Positions 7,383 to 8,030 of a stretch of DNA of 8,030 bases are shown in pieces (position 1 is the stretch's first letter; the number at the start of each line of letters is the position of its first letter). A program made the position numbers and the translations under genes. The DNA comes from Bacteroidales bacterium (GTDB lineage Bacteria; Bacteroidota; Bacteroidia; Bacteroidales; UBA1402), in NCBI GenBank assembly GCA_003506275.1, contig DOBD01000171.1, positions 2,821-10,850 of the forward strand, in the 5' to 3' direction. The notes beneath the pieces were generated by a model, which was not told the DNA's origin, made no database searches, and saw only the letters and a program-made list of their open reading frames with translations.

Positions 7383-8030
7383 ATGACCTCTACTGAAATC
7401 AGAGCCTCCTTCACGCAATTCTTTGCTTCCAAAGGACACAAAATCGTACCCTCCGCCCCCATGGTCATCAAGGATGACCCCACCCTGATGTTCACCAACG
7501 CCGGTATGAACCAATTCAAGGACATCATCCTGGGTAACGCCGTTCCTTCCAGCCGACGGGTGGCCAATTCCCAGAAATGCCTGCGTGTCAGTGGCAAACA
7601 CAATGACCTGGAGGAAGTGGGTCACGACACCTACCACCACACCATGTTTGAGATGTTGGGCAACTGGTCGTTCGGGGATTATTTCAAGGAAGAAGCCATC
7701 ACCTGGGCCTGGGAATACCTGGTTGACGTGTTGAAAATTGACCCGAACAGACTCTACGCCACCGTTTTTGAAGGCTATGCCCCCGAAGGCTTGGACCGCG
7801 ACAACGAAGCCGCCGCCATTTGGGCCCGTTTCCTGCCGGCTGAACGCATCATCAACGGCAACAAGAAGGATAATTTCTGGGAAATGGGCGACACCGGTCC
7901 CTGCGGCCCCTGTTCAGAGATTCACATTGACATCAGGCCTGAGGCCGAACGAGCCAAGGTGGACGGATTGACCCTGGTTAACCAAAGCCATCCCTTGGTT
8001 ATTGAAATCTGGAACAACGTGTTCATGCAG
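7383..8030 (+). CDS. alaS: Alanyl-tRNA synthetase (3' end beyond window)
   Basis: The first 216 residues of AlaS, the class II synthetase that charges tRNA-Ala in the cytoplasm; the frame stays open to the last base. The N-terminus ([16 protein letters not shown]) and the catalytic core are unmistakable: [11 protein letters not shown] (37-47), the motif 2 region [18 protein letters not shown] (63-80) and the [18 protein letters not shown] stretch (85-102), then [12 protein letters not shown] (170-181) and [11 protein letters not shown] (206-216) with the invariant tryptophan. Full AlaS is about 870 residues, so roughly the tRNA-binding, editing and C-Ala parts are missing here. The ATG at 7383 matches the family start. 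A -7 promoter element lies 46 bases upstream. It is divergent from the M23 peptidase gene. Confidence 0.97.
   Translation, partial: MTSTEIRASFTQFFASKGHKIVPSAPMVIKDDPTLMFTNAGMNQFKDIILGNAVPSSRRVANSQKCLRVSGKHNDLEEVGHDTYHHTMFEMLGNWSFGDYFKEEAITWAWEYLVDVLKIDPNRLYATVFEGYAPEGLDRDNEAAAIWARFLPAERIINGNKKDNFWEMGDTGPCGPCSEIHIDIRPEAERAKVDGLTLVNQSHPLVIEIWNNVFMQ

Noticed and set aside
7194..7640. 148-residue minus-strand open frame opposite alaS
   Set aside because: It is the shadow of the strongly conserved alaS frame and of the M23 promoter region; its translation shows no recognisable domain.

Overview
The window looks like ordinary chromosomal backbone from a member of the Bacteroidota, most likely near Bacteroidales. 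The evidence is the gene order parA-parB-DUF5683-MltD-RSH on the plus strand, the MerR/M23 peptidase pair divergent from alaS, the protein sequences themselves, and two copies of the Bacteroidota-type -7 promoter element TAnnTTTG between the divergent genes. Base composition is roughly balanced and coding density is very high. I see no mobile element, CRISPR array, tRNA or rRNA gene, and no sign of recent transfer.

Layout. Positions 1-5871 hold five plus-strand genes packed like one operon: the 3' part of parA (cut at the left edge inside its P-loop), parB, a DUF5683 membrane protein that overlaps the parB stop by 4 bases, a secreted MltD-type lytic transglycosylase with a LysM domain (12-base gap), and a full-length bifunctional (p)ppGpp synthetase/hydrolase (8-base gap). 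A 20-base gap separates this block from a convergent minus-strand pair: a MerR-type regulator (5892-6284) and, upstream of it, a membrane-anchored M23 (LytM-type) peptidase (6304-7275). alaS (alanyl-tRNA synthetase) starts at 7383 on the plus strand and runs off the right edge after 216 codons.

How the genes fit together. The left block puts chromosome partitioning (ParA, ParB), septal or wall peptidoglycan trimming (MltD) and the stringent-response alarmone enzyme in one probable transcript, with an uncharacterised small membrane protein between them. The right block pairs a second peptidoglycan hydrolase with a cysteine-free MerR regulator, transcribed away from alaS. The short control region between M23 and alaS is the most informative non-coding stretch. 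It carries back-to-back -7 elements, and the one on the minus strand lies inside the longest open frame of the M23 gene. This argues that the M23 protein starts at a GTG (7275) and not at the upstream ATG (7344).

I did not find a convincing new biological system. The most useful observations are the start-site revision of the M23 gene, the obligatory non-ATG start of the methionine-free DUF5683 protein, and the unexplained place of that protein between partition and cell-wall genes.
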